Shown here piece by piece: positions 46,401-54,452 of a stretch of 64,000 bases of DNA. The notes below the pieces were generated by a model, which was not told where the DNA came from, ran no database searches, and worked only from the letters and a program-made list of their open reading frames with translations. This stretch comes from an uncultured Eggerthella sp. (GTDB lineage Bacteria; Actinomycetota; Coriobacteriia; Coriobacteriales; Eggerthellaceae), in assembly GCA_900540345.1 (NCBI GenBank), contig UQFK01000005.1, positions 27,100 through 91,099 on the forward strand. The letters are read 5' to 3'. The stretch's first letter is position 1. Each line of letters starts with the position of its first letter. The translations under genes and the position numbers were made by a program.

Positions 46401-46838
46401 GATGCCGTTATCGACCGTGATGACAAGATCAGGCTCGTACGTGAGCACCCGCTCAATCGCTGTGCGTGATAGTCCATAGCCTTCTTCGAAGCGCAAAGGG
46501 ATGAATGGGATGACCTCTATCCCAAAGGCGCGCAATCCGCGTGTCATGATGGTCGTAGCAGAGACACCATCAAGATCGAAATCACCAAAGACTAGGATGC
46601 GTTCATGCTGCTTGATGGAAGTCATCAGCTGATCGATGACCACGTCCATCCCCTCAATGTCGTAGGGATCGAGCCAATCCCGCTCAATCGAAGGATGCAA
46701 GAATCGCTCGATATCCTCATCGCAGACAAGGCCACGAGAAGCAAGCGTTTGAGCTATGAAGTTCGGAAGATCGAAGCGTCGTGCGATATGCTCGACCACA
46801 GCCTGTTCGACTGGCTTGACCTGTATACGCGCTGACAT
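43488..46838 (-). CDS. recJ: RecJ single-strand exonuclease fused to a RecQ-like helicase
   Basis: 1116 aa, twice the normal RecJ. The N-terminal half (1-560) is RecJ: DHH-family motif DFDLDG at 86-91, VDNG near 142-145, DHH at 166-168, then DHHA1 and OB domains. The C-terminal half is a RecQ-type superfamily 2 helicase: Walker A TGRGKS near 655-661, IDEAHH near 763-768, and SGRAGRDG near 942-949. No RecQ zinc (RQC) or HRDC domain was recognised; the last 150 residues are helical. RecJ and RecQ cooperate in RecFOR repair, so one polypeptide combines unwinding and 5'-3' degradation. Confidence 0.92.
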   Translation of the reverse strand: MSARIQVKPVEQAVVEHIARRFDLPNFIAQTLASRGLVCDEDIERFLHPSIERDWLDPYDIEGMDVVIDQLMTSIKQHERILVFGDFDLDGVSATTIMTRGLRAFGIEVIPFIPLRFEEGYGLSRTAIERVLTYEPDLVITVDNGIAACEEVDYLLEHGIKVIVTDHHEPAESVPVNIALIDPKCSDSPSAILAGAGVALKVIQALGSHLGKPYLWQDLIDFATLGTVADLMPMVEENRALVSSGLDVLNKRPRPCIEALMAQAGIVPGTLTSVNLSFTLVPRLNAAGRMGNAQLALDLLMCDDPSECIDLAAQLESNNERRRQIESELSEVAQAQASRIYNGQRALIVSGEGWHEGVKGIVASRLVSTYHVPSLLFTIEDGQARGSGRSVGDVNLFKAVESCKHLLTRYGGHGAAVGVTLPEENLDEFYRALCAYMDTLPAAAFEPKVEVDALVDLGELTLDNVAKIELLAPFGQENPVPHYLAAGVFLVQAKAVGVNKDHLSATLSDGVNSVSSIMFHCPRIQELVSCKTIVNAVFRVQIDTWKNYRTVKAVVDQLEPLTEVEGCHCDEACASFIRDLIERYIGNAEQIESSVAQVSNDVTDAHQRRLEWEELMKRDAALARRRLIEAFLGEGKLHEAQERTLDCLDAGDSVLALMGTGRGKSIIFYLHAIELALKLHQQSIFLYPLRALIADQAFNLRRILAPFGMSVEVLTGASSYEERREVLSGIEAGKTDIILTTPEYLACHASEIAPRAHIGFMAIDEAHHVGLAREDFRVAYKHIGDSLKILGDPQVLALTATANDAITNDLIDSLDLDVLITDAHMRTNLHLDDKRNIRKKDLYLASIIAQGEKSIVYVNSRMETIMLTKRLRELLPHLAPQIGFYNAGLAREERTHIEELFRSDKLRVLIATSAFGEGIDLPHIRHVVLYHMPFSEIEFNQMSGRAGRDGEDACIHLLFSKGDGSVNQSILYDLTPSHDDMAQIYRELRRQQRQSAEEFYAFALDALAKSATSLFPTFTISTTQTRSSIAVFEELGLVKTRTEVHDEVTRYYLHVVDYKGKVDLIESVRYREGMDEIDSFSRFEEWIMKQPADELERRIQKPLLPKNKKEGHADAS

Positions 46839-46907
46839 TAGATACCTACCATTTACTCATATCTTTCAATGGTTATTCTCGCATATCGAAGCACGTTTGC
46901 CGAGAGG

Positions 46908-47474
46908 CTAATTGAAGGTGTTCTGTGTTTTCGCAAGTCCGTCTCTAATAAGCGAGGCGCACGCCTCTGATGCTCGACAGCATCCGTGTTCCAGCTCTTC
47001 AAGAGCCTCCTTGCGAGGTCGCGCTAGGACAAAATCAACAACCGGCATCTTACCAGGCGGTCTACCGATACCAATACGAATCCGATTAAATTCGCGTGAG
47101 CCGCATTTATCAATGATGGAACGAAGGCCATTATGACCTGCATGACCCCCACCTTGTTTCACGCGAATAGAGCCTGGATCAAGATCGAGATCATCGTGGA
47201 TAACGATGACATGCTGGGGTTCGATCTTGTATTCTTTCATGAGCTTTGAAACTGGAGCGCCAGAGAGGTTCATGAAGCTTTGTGGCTTGACGAGTACGAC
47301 CTCTTGTCCATCGAGCATCGCAGGTCGCACCTCTGCGACCAACGCACCACATTTATTCTTCCAATAGGACACACCCCACGCGTCCGCCAGAAGATCGAGC
47401 GCGTCGAAACCAGCATTATGGCGCGTGTGGGCATACTCATCACCGGGATTGCCCAATCCAACGATCAGATACAT
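46908..47474 (-). CDS. pth: Peptidyl-tRNA hydrolase
   Basis: 188 aa. The motifs VGLGNPGDEYAHTRHNAGFDALD (catalytic His near 19), KPQSFMNLSG and HDDLDLDPGSIRVKQGGGHAGHNGL are all canonical. It releases tRNA from peptidyl-tRNA dropped by ribosomes. It begins 2 bases after the prs stop. Confidence 0.97.
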   Translation of the reverse strand: MYLIVGLGNPGDEYAHTRHNAGFDALDLLADAWGVSYWKNKCGALVAEVRPAMLDGQEVVLVKPQSFMNLSGAPVSKLMKEYKIEPQHVIVIHDDLDLDPGSIRVKQGGGHAGHNGLRSIIDKCGSREFNRIRIGIGRPPGKMPVVDFVLARPRKEALEELEHGCCRASEACASLIRDGLAKTQNTFN

Positions 47475-47476
47475 GA

Positions 47477-48451
47477 TCAGAGTGCAAAATCAGGATCGAA
47501 CAGTTCCGAGATAGATCCATTCGAGAAGACCGCATTGATAGCATGGGCAAACAGAGGCGCAACGGAAACAACTTTGATCTTGCCTTTTTCTAGTTCCTCT
47601 TGCGGAATCGGGATCGTATTGCACACGACCACCTCTTCGATATCAGGATCATGAAGGCGCTCGAATGCGGGGCCTGAGAGAATCGGATGGGTCGCTGTGA
47701 CATAGATCTTCTCGGCACCGTTTGCTTTCAGAGACTTGACCGCACCGATGACCGATCCTGCAGTATCGATCATGTCGTCGTTCAGGATACAAGTCTTGCC
47801 CTTCACATCGCCGATGAGCGCCGTGATCTCAGCAGCATTATGCTTCGGGCGCTCCTTGTGCATGATCGCAATACTCGCATTAGTAAGATCAGCGAGCTTC
47901 TTTGCTGCCTTTGCGCGACCAAGATCGGGACTTACGATACATAGACGCTCGGAGTCGAGCTCTTTCTTGTTGAAATAGTCGGCGATGGTCCACAGTGCCG
48001 TAATGTGATTGACCGGGATATCGAAAAAGCCCTGGATCTGGCCCTGATGCAGGTCGATAGTGATGATGCGATCAACACCAGCTGCGGTGAGCATGTTAGC
48101 TACGAGCTTTGCAGTGATCGGTTCGCGCGCCGAAGCCTTACGATCCTGACGAGAATACCCATAATGAGTGATGACTGCAGTGACCGTGCGCGCAGAAGCA
48201 CGATTCGCCGCATCTGCCATAATAAGCAATTCCATGAGCGCATCGTTTACCGACTCGCCTGCAACGGATTGGATCAAGAAAACATCGGCGCCGCGAATGC
48301 TCGAATTATAGCGTGCATAAATCTCACCATTGGCGAACTTCTCGAGGTGGACATCACCCAACTCTACGCCAAGAGCGCTCGCGATCTCTTCGGCCAATTG
48401 CGGATGAGCAGATCCGGAAAAGACCGCCATCGTTTTCGTCATATTGCTCAT
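47477..48451 (-). CDS. prs: Ribose-phosphate pyrophosphokinase
   Basis: 324 aa. Signatures include FSGSAHPQLAEEIA, ITHYGYSRQDRKASAREPIT, the IDLHQGQIQGFFDIP metal/nucleotide segment and NDDMIDTAGSV for PRPP binding. It makes PRPP for purines, pyrimidines, histidine and NAD. The glmU-prs-pth order is widely conserved in Gram-positives. Confidence 0.97.
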   Translation of the reverse strand: MSNMTKTMAVFSGSAHPQLAEEIASALGVELGDVHLEKFANGEIYARYNSSIRGADVFLIQSVAGESVNDALMELLIMADAANRASARTVTAVITHYGYSRQDRKASAREPITAKLVANMLTAAGVDRIITIDLHQGQIQGFFDIPVNHITALWTIADYFNKKELDSERLCIVSPDLGRAKAAKKLADLTNASIAIMHKERPKHNAAEITALIGDVKGKTCILNDDMIDTAGSVIGAVKSLKANGAEKIYVTATHPILSGPAFERLHDPDIEEVVVCNTIPIPQEELEKGKIKVVSVAPLFAHAINAVFSNGSISELFDPDFAL

Positions 48452-48541
48452 GGATTCATCGCTTTCTCGATCAAAGACTCACACCGACTCTATTCTAGTC
48501 AAAAACGACGACGAACGAGTCCCAAACTACCGAGCGGCAGG

Positions 48542-49909
48542 CTATTGATCTGATTTTTTCTTCTTGTTCCATCCCTCAATCTCGGTCTGCCGTGCACGAC
48601 CAAGACCGAGTGCACCCTCAGAGACATCTTTCGTGATGACCGAACCAGCTCCAATCAATGAGTCCGCACCGATCGTAACTGGAGCGACCAACATAACATC
48701 GCTGCCAATGAATGCGCGATCTCCGATGGTAGTGGGCCATTTCTTCTCGCCATCATAATTACAGGTGATGGTACCTGCGCCGAGATTCACCTCAACCCCA
48801 ACACTGGCATCACCTACATAAGAAAGATGTGGAACCTTGGAGTCTTTGCCGATGGTAGATTTCTTGATCTCAACATGCGTGCCCGCTTTAGCACCTTCGC
48901 AAAGATGTGTTCCAGAACGCAAGTATGCACGCGGTCCACAAGTTGCTCCGTCATCGATGCGCGATTCGATCGCGATTGTCTCCTCGAGCGTACAAGCATT
49001 GCCCACGATCGTGTCCTCCAAACGGGAGTTCGGCCCGATCAGGCAGTCTTTTCCAACATGAGTAGAGCCAAACAAAAAGGACATCGGCAAGATAGTAGTA
49101 TCAGAAGCGATCGTGACATCGGGGCCGATCCAGGTAGTGTTAGGATCCATGATGGTCACACCATTGTCCATATGGTAGTCATTGATGCGCTCTTTAAGAC
49201 AAGCGCTTGCGAATGCAAGCTGCTTGCGCGAATTGACCCCTAAGCACTCTGTCGGATCATCTGTCACCAGAGCTGCGACCTTACGTCCTGACTGATAAGC
49301 AAATCCTAATACATCGGTAAGATAGTATTCTCCCTGCGCATTTTCGGTCGAGACGTGATCTAAAGCCTCGAAAAGAAATTCCTTGTCAAAACAGTAGAAT
49401 CCTGAATTGCATTCAGTGATGAGCAGTTGATCGCAAGAACAATCCTTATGCTCGACGATCGCACAGACCACCTCTTCATCATCACGTATGATACGCCCAT
49501 ACCCAAACGGATCTTCGACCTGCATAGTCAGCACGACTACCGCCGCATCTTGCTGCTCGCGCAACTCAACCAAACGCTCAAGGGTCTTAGGGCGAATGAG
49601 TGGCGAGTCTCCAGTCAACACAACCAGCGAACCAGGTCCTGCACCAAGCGCCTCACGCGCGCATCGCACTGCGTGCGCGGTACCAAGCTGCTCTTCCTGT
49701 ACGACGATATTCGTATCTGAGACCAAAGGCTCAACCTGATCACGTCCGTTGCCAACCACAGTCGTAACCGCATCGATACTGGCATCGTGAGCTGCATCGA
49801 TAACCCAACGGACGAGTGGCTTATTCAAGATCTCGTGCGCAACTTTTGGTTTCGAGGATTTCATACGCGTGCCTGCACCTGCGGCGAGAACGAGAGCTGA
49901 CGGTTCCAT
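48542..49909 (-). CDS. glmU: Bifunctional GlcNAc-1-phosphate uridyltransferase / glucosamine-1-phosphate acetyltransferase
   Basis: 455 aa from ATG 49909 with GAAAGG upstream; an in-frame TTG at 49933 is less likely. The N-terminal uridyltransferase has LAAGAGTRMKSSKPKVAHEI, and the C-terminal half is a left-handed beta-helix of hexapeptide repeats ending in DSLIGAGSVITKDV. It makes UDP-GlcNAc for peptidoglycan. GlmM, the preceding enzyme, is 10 kb away at 59249-60589. Confidence 0.97.
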   Translation of the reverse strand: MEPSALVLAAGAGTRMKSSKPKVAHEILNKPLVRWVIDAAHDASIDAVTTVVGNGRDQVEPLVSDTNIVVQEEQLGTAHAVRCAREALGAGPGSLVVLTGDSPLIRPKTLERLVELREQQDAAVVVLTMQVEDPFGYGRIIRDDEEVVCAIVEHKDCSCDQLLITECNSGFYCFDKEFLFEALDHVSTENAQGEYYLTDVLGFAYQSGRKVAALVTDDPTECLGVNSRKQLAFASACLKERINDYHMDNGVTIMDPNTTWIGPDVTIASDTTILPMSFLFGSTHVGKDCLIGPNSRLEDTIVGNACTLEETIAIESRIDDGATCGPRAYLRSGTHLCEGAKAGTHVEIKKSTIGKDSKVPHLSYVGDASVGVEVNLGAGTITCNYDGEKKWPTTIGDRAFIGSDVMLVAPVTIGADSLIGAGSVITKDVSEGALGLGRARQTEIEGWNKKKKSDQ

Positions 49910-50007
49910 GAGTGCCTTTCGATCGACGATCAACTATCGTCAGTATAGCAGGTTAATCGGGTGATATGGCTTGTCGTGCAAAGCCAAGAAATGAAGAGAA
50001 AACGCCC

Positions 50008-50919
50008 CTATGCGCAATCAAGCGATTCGAGAGCAGAACAGAACGCATCAAGCAACACGATGGCATAATGCTGCGCAGAACGGGCCTCTCCTGCTTCCAT
50101 CCAAGTTTCAGCGGGAAGATGGACTGCGATGCGCGATGGAGAATGCTGTGCAGCGCTCTGAAGTGCCTGCTGCAGACGAATCGGCAGCGATTCGTCTGGT
50201 TCATATTCAACTACTGGCACCACACTAGCAGGCTGTTCATCACCTACTAAGATCTGGACGAAGAGAGTCTGGCTTTCTGGCTCTACCAGAAGCGACTCAG
50301 CGCTCGAGACTTTCGAATTCGGATTGGTCGCACGCGAAAGATTTGACATACGCGCAGCGACAGAGCGCGTGAAAGGCGTTGTGCCGAACAAGCAGATCAT
50401 ATTCGTTTCGAGAACTTCAGCAGCACGCGCAAAGCCAAAGTGAGGGATCGGACTAAAGGAGCTGTTACCTTCCCAGGAATGACGCAAATTCATGAGCGCC
50501 TTGAAAGTGAACGCACCCGCAATTCCATCAGCAGGAAGTCCTAGGTTCAGTTGAAATTTGCGGAGCGCCTCTTCGGTATGGGGCCCAAAAAGACCATCGT
50601 TTCCCCCTGTCGCGAATCCAAGCGCAGAAAGCGCGCTTTGCAGTACACGGACATCTTTGCCATGGAAGAAGGGTAACCGCAAATAAAGCACTCGATCGCC
50701 CAACTCGTAGGACTCATCGACAAGCTTCGACCAGATCTTGCGATCGACATTACCATCAGTCGTAAGCTGAAGATCGCGGCAAAATGCCTTTACCGCATCT
50801 ACCGTGACGTTCTCATAGATACCATCGATCGCATCTTCAGAAAGATAGCCTAATTGCGCCAAACGTCGCTGCAAGTCTTCGACTGCTGCGCCTTGTTCAT
50901 GTATCTCGATGATATTCAT
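50008..50919 (-). CDS. Protein with two peptidoglycan-binding domains, CwlM-like but without a visible amidase
   Basis: 303 aa. Two PG_binding_1 domains: about 9-65 (LQRRLAQLGYLSEDAIDGIYENVTVDAVKAF) and about 88-140 (LQSALSALGFATGGNDGLFGPHTEEALRKFQ). Actinobacterial CwlM-type proteins have this pair followed by an amidase domain starting LDPGHGG. Here residues 165-303 are different: a hydrophobic, possibly Rossmann-like region with none of the amidase zinc ligands recognisable. No signal peptide, so it is probably cytoplasmic, as CwlM is. A regulatory role in wall synthesis is inference. Confidence 0.7.
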   Translation of the reverse strand: MNIIEIHEQGAAVEDLQRRLAQLGYLSEDAIDGIYENVTVDAVKAFCRDLQLTTDGNVDRKIWSKLVDESYELGDRVLYLRLPFFHGKDVRVLQSALSALGFATGGNDGLFGPHTEEALRKFQLNLGLPADGIAGAFTFKALMNLRHSWEGNSSFSPIPHFGFARAAEVLETNMICLFGTTPFTRSVAARMSNLSRATNPNSKVSSAESLLVEPESQTLFVQILVGDEQPASVVPVVEYEPDESLPIRLQQALQSAAQHSPSRIAVHLPAETWMEAGEARSAQHYAIVLLDAFCSALESLDCA

Positions 50920-50934
50920 TAAGAAGAAGCCCTT

Positions 50935-52044
50935 CTACTGAAGACGCTCGACGAACCAATCGGCCATCGATTCGAGCAAATCGCGAGAAATAGACGGATC
51001 GACCACAGCGAGCAGATGATCTTTTGCATTCTGAACCAACTGTTCGGCATACGTGCGTGCATACTGGATGCTTCCTGCTTCTTCCATTATCTGTACTGCC
51101 TCGGCAAGCAACACAGGATCTTTCGTACGTGCCGAGAGAATCTCTACAAGACGATCGCGATCCTTTGAATGCGAGAGCGCATGCACGACGATGAGCGTAC
51201 GCTTCCCTTCAGTGATATCGTTACGAAAATCCTTCTTAGTCTGTTCTTCAGTACCGACCAGATTCAGTACATCATCTTGGATCTGGAACGCAAGCCCGGT
51301 ATCAAGACCGAACTGGCGCAAGCCCTCGATCTGCTCTTCCGTGCCACCACCTACTATCGCACCGACCGCAAGCGGTACTGCACCAGAATAATGCGCAGTC
51401 TTATGGATAGCCATAGTGAAATAGTCTTCCAATGTCAGATCGTAGCGACCATCCTTTGCCCAGCCGATATCGAGCGCCTGACCTTCAACGGTGTATTGCG
51501 CCATCGAAACCAACTCAAGCGCAACACGAACTTTGGTCGCATCGTCGAGCAACGGATCGCGCATGACGATACCGTTGACGATCGAAAGCGCAAGATCTCC
51601 TGCATTGATCGCGAGACCTTCGCCTATGCACAAGTGCATACACGGCTCTCCACGACGAAGCTCAGCCTCGTCAGCAATATCGTCATGAATGAGTGCAGCA
51701 GTATGAAAATGCTCAATCGCCGCAGCAGAAGAGAAGGCAAGTCGATGATCGCCCCCTACTGCATGAGCAGCAGCAACACAGATGAGCGGACGATGACGCT
51801 TCCCGCCATTCTCGGAATAGCTCATGAGCGGTCCGTAGAGATAGCGTTCCATATCAGGATGGGTGCCACTTGGAATGAGCGCATTGATGACCTTGCCAGC
51901 AAGATCGGCGTATTCGTTCAGGAATCGCTCAAAGATCTGCTCGCCATTCGGGTCGGTCTTTTGAGCGAGTTGCTTGGCATGTTCGAACATCTCGATGATC
52001 TCTTGCGAATTCAACAACTGATCGACGGTAGCTGCCTGAGACAT
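50935..52044 (-). CDS. Polyprenyl (geranylgeranyl/farnesyl-type) diphosphate synthase
   Basis: 369 aa. First Asp-rich motif DDIADEAELRRGEP near 119-132, second QDDVLNLVG near 255-263; these bind Mg-diphosphates of isoprenoid substrates. The residues before the first motif (EHFHTAALIH) set chain length; small side chains suggest a product longer than C10, but the exact length cannot be told. The extra N-terminal 30 residues are not standard. It is 15 bases upstream of the PG-binding gene. Confidence 0.9.
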   Translation of the reverse strand: MSQAATVDQLLNSQEIIEMFEHAKQLAQKTDPNGEQIFERFLNEYADLAGKVINALIPSGTHPDMERYLYGPLMSYSENGGKRHRPLICVAAAHAVGGDHRLAFSSAAAIEHFHTAALIHDDIADEAELRRGEPCMHLCIGEGLAINAGDLALSIVNGIVMRDPLLDDATKVRVALELVSMAQYTVEGQALDIGWAKDGRYDLTLEDYFTMAIHKTAHYSGAVPLAVGAIVGGGTEEQIEGLRQFGLDTGLAFQIQDDVLNLVGTEEQTKKDFRNDITEGKRTLIVVHALSHSKDRDRLVEILSARTKDPVLLAEAVQIMEEAGSIQYARTYAEQLVQNAKDHLLAVVDPSISRDLLESMADWFVERLQ

Positions 52045-52150
52045 AGAGCCTTACTTTCTTTGCATGATCGTATGCGAATAACCTGTTTGCGCGAGAACGT
52101 TCTGTTAGCCATCGCATTGAGCCTTAAAAGGCTCTTCAAGCCACCAGAAC

Positions 52151-52235
52151 TGGTAGGAGCGGTGGGACTCGAACCCACAAGCCCTAGGGCGGCGGATTTT
52201 AAGTCCGCTGCGTATGCCAATTCCGCCACGCTCCC
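52151..52235 (-). tRNA. tRNA-Leu (anticodon TAA)
   Basis: 85 nt class II tRNA with encoded CCA. Acceptor GGGAGCG pairs with CGCTCCT; anticodon stem GCGGA/TCCGC encloses CTTAAAA, giving anticodon TAA (codon TTA). A long variable arm (GCCCTAGGGC region) and TTCGA T-loop are present. It lies between the PiT and prenyl synthase genes. The neighbouring 52045-52150 and 52236-52320 stretches hold no gene. Confidence 0.96.
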
Positions 52236-52320
52236 ATTCACGTTAAGCTTTTTCATGATAACAAAAGATAAGCACCACAAAGCCGTATCTTCGATGAATT
52301 ACGGCACGCGGAACACGAGG

Positions 52321-53367
52321 TTAAAACAGTAAGAAGAGCTTCGCCAACAGAAAACCAATAAGACCACATCCTGGGAAAGTGAGGATCCATGTCAAGACCA
52401 TATTGCCCGCCATACTCCATCTGACCGCACGAATACGTCTTGAAGCGCCAACACCCATGATTGCCGTAGTAGCCGTATGAGTCGTCGAGACAGGTAGGCC
52501 GGTGAAAGTTGCGAGCACCAAACAAGCAAACGTGGTAGTGCTCGCTGAGAAGCCCTGATAAGGTTCGAGCTTCGCCATATCCATACCCACCGATTTGATA
52601 ATCTTCTTACCACCGATCGCGGTACCAAGACCCATCGCGAGCGCGCAAAGAATGATGAGCCAAAGCGGAAAGACCACATTTGAGGTATCCATGCTTCCCA
52701 TTGCGAGCATGATACCAAGCATGCTAATGGAAAGGAATTTCTGGCCATCTTGCGCTCCATGCATGACCGCTACACCTGCGCCTGTGAAGATCTGCGCGAT
52801 GCGCCATTTGCTCTGCAATGCACGACGATCGGCGTGCTTGAAAAGTTTCTCAAGCATCTTTGTGAACAACCAACCACCGCCAAAGCCGCACAGAGTCGAT
52901 ACGACAAGGCCATAGATAACCTTCATCCATTCACCGCCATTTACACCTGCAATGCCCCCTTGTAGTGCGATAGCAGCACCTGTAAGACCAGCAATAAGTG
53001 AATGACTCTGGGAAGAAGGAATTCCGAAAAACCAGGTAACTACACCCCATACGATAATTGCAACCATCGCTGCAGCAAGTGCAAGCAAAGCCTGATGCGC
53101 ATTCCCCCCGAAATCGACCATATTGAAGATGGTCTGCGCAACCGCTGAGGAAAGTGCTGTGATGAGCACGAGACCGACAAAATTGCAGATAGCAGCCATA
53201 ATGATTGCAGGACCAGGAGCGATCGAACGCGTCGAGACCGCAGGTGCGATAGCATTAGGCGCATCAGTCGCGCCATTGACCACCGTTGCACCGAGCGTGA
53301 GTACAAGAATGACGAGAAGCACCGGGTTGGATCCGAGCATTGATAAGAAAGTTCCTAGATCAAGCAC
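52321..53367 (-). CDS. pit: PiT family inorganic phosphate transporter
   Basis: 348 aa integral membrane protein with about ten hydrophobic helices. PiT signatures include ATVVNGATDAPNAIAPAVSTR near 27-47 and FGIPSSQSHSLIAG in the middle, then GLPVSTTHTATTAIMG near the C-terminus. It transports phosphate, usually with a cation. The start is a GTG with GAAAGG upstream. The DUF47/PhoU-like partner gene is not adjacent. Confidence 0.93.
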   Translation of the reverse strand: MLDLGTFLSMLGSNPVLLVILVLTLGATVVNGATDAPNAIAPAVSTRSIAPGPAIIMAAICNFVGLVLITALSSAVAQTIFNMVDFGGNAHQALLALAAAMVAIIVWGVVTWFFGIPSSQSHSLIAGLTGAAIALQGGIAGVNGGEWMKVIYGLVVSTLCGFGGGWLFTKMLEKLFKHADRRALQSKWRIAQIFTGAGVAVMHGAQDGQKFLSISMLGIMLAMGSMDTSNVVFPLWLIILCALAMGLGTAIGGKKIIKSVGMDMAKLEPYQGFSASTTTFACLVLATFTGLPVSTTHTATTAIMGVGASRRIRAVRWSMAGNMVLTWILTFPGCGLIGFLLAKLFLLF

Positions 53368-53435
53368 CTATGCTGCCTTTCGTCCTTACAAGATGCCTGA
53401 TATTCTAACGCACTTCTCGTATAAGGACGCGCGGA

Positions 53436-54386
53436 TCATCGCATCCTTGCGCGATTCTTTTCCCATGCGGTCATGATGATGCCTTGCAAGATGTCAGATT
53501 CGCTCACCGTAAACGAAGTTTGTCCTAACACCTGAAGAGCGCATTGTAAGATGAGCATGCCAGCAACGATAACGCTCGCTCGTTTAGGTTCAAGGCCTAC
53601 AACCTCTTTTCGTTGCTCTTCTGTCATGCTCGCAAGCAGGCGAAATACCGCATCAAGCGTCTCGCGAGGCACAATGGCCTTATGGACACGTGCAGGATCA
53701 TAAGGCTCCATAGCAAGATCGACCGATACCACACTCGTTGCCGTACCTGCCACAGCGACAACGCGTTGGACAGGATGTAGGCGTGCAATGATTTCTAAAA
53801 GTGGAGCAAATGACTTGAGCACATAATCACGTGCCGCTACCAGCTCATTTTCTGAAGGTGGATCGCTTTGAATGAACATCTCGGTGATACGACGGCATCC
53901 AATATCGAACGACCGAGCAAATTCAACGCCTCTTTCCGCGCTGCCAAGGATAAACTCAGTCGAGCCCCCACCGACATCGACGACTACAATCTGTTCGTCA
54001 GGAAAATCGATAGACGCGCCTCGAAACGATAACTCGGCTTCGAGCGCACCTGGAATAACATCTAACACGATGCCAACTTGTGCCAACCGATCAATGAGCT
54101 CATCAGCATTCTTCGCATCACGTGCAGCACTTGTGGCAACAGCCGTAATGGGTATCTCATCGAGTCCTTCATCATGTGCGATCAGATCACAGAGAGCTTT
54201 GTAAGCCATAACGCATTCAACAACGCGATCGATAGCCTCAAAGGACAATACACCAGTCTGCGAAACACCGATACCTAGATTCGTAATACGACATTCCCGA
54301 AGTAGCTCACGCTCGATTCGGGATTCGCCTTCTGCAACAAAGAGCCGACACGTAACAGTCCCAATATCGATAGCAGCTGAGATCAT
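53436..54386 (-). CDS. ppx: Ppx/GppA family exopolyphosphatase
   Basis: 316 aa from ATG 54386 with AAAGG six bases upstream; an in-frame start at 54437 is weaker. ASKHA-type ATPase motifs: AAIDIGTVTCRLFVAEG at 4-20, VVDVGGGSTEFIL near 135, and VVAVAGTATSVVSVDL near 225. It hydrolyses polyphosphate and/or pppGpp. Length matches the short actinobacterial Ppx type. It lies between the PiT gene and the FtsB-like gene, giving a small phosphate-related group. Confidence 0.92.
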   Translation of the reverse strand: MISAAIDIGTVTCRLFVAEGESRIERELLRECRITNLGIGVSQTGVLSFEAIDRVVECVMAYKALCDLIAHDEGLDEIPITAVATSAARDAKNADELIDRLAQVGIVLDVIPGALEAELSFRGASIDFPDEQIVVVDVGGGSTEFILGSAERGVEFARSFDIGCRRITEMFIQSDPPSENELVAARDYVLKSFAPLLEIIARLHPVQRVVAVAGTATSVVSVDLAMEPYDPARVHKAIVPRETLDAVFRLLASMTEEQRKEVVGLEPKRASVIVAGMLILQCALQVLGQTSFTVSESDILQGIIMTAWEKNRARMR

Positions 54387-54452
54387 ACGAGACCTTTCAT
54401 AGCTCAAAGACAAACTTGCACGCCTTCGATAGCGCAAAGGATAGAAGAAGAT

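Noticed and set aside
51169..52332. 387-codon plus-strand frame opposite the prenyl synthase and tRNA-Leu
   Set aside because: It crosses tRNA-Leu and the opposite of a conserved enzyme; the protein is low in complexity and unrecognisable.
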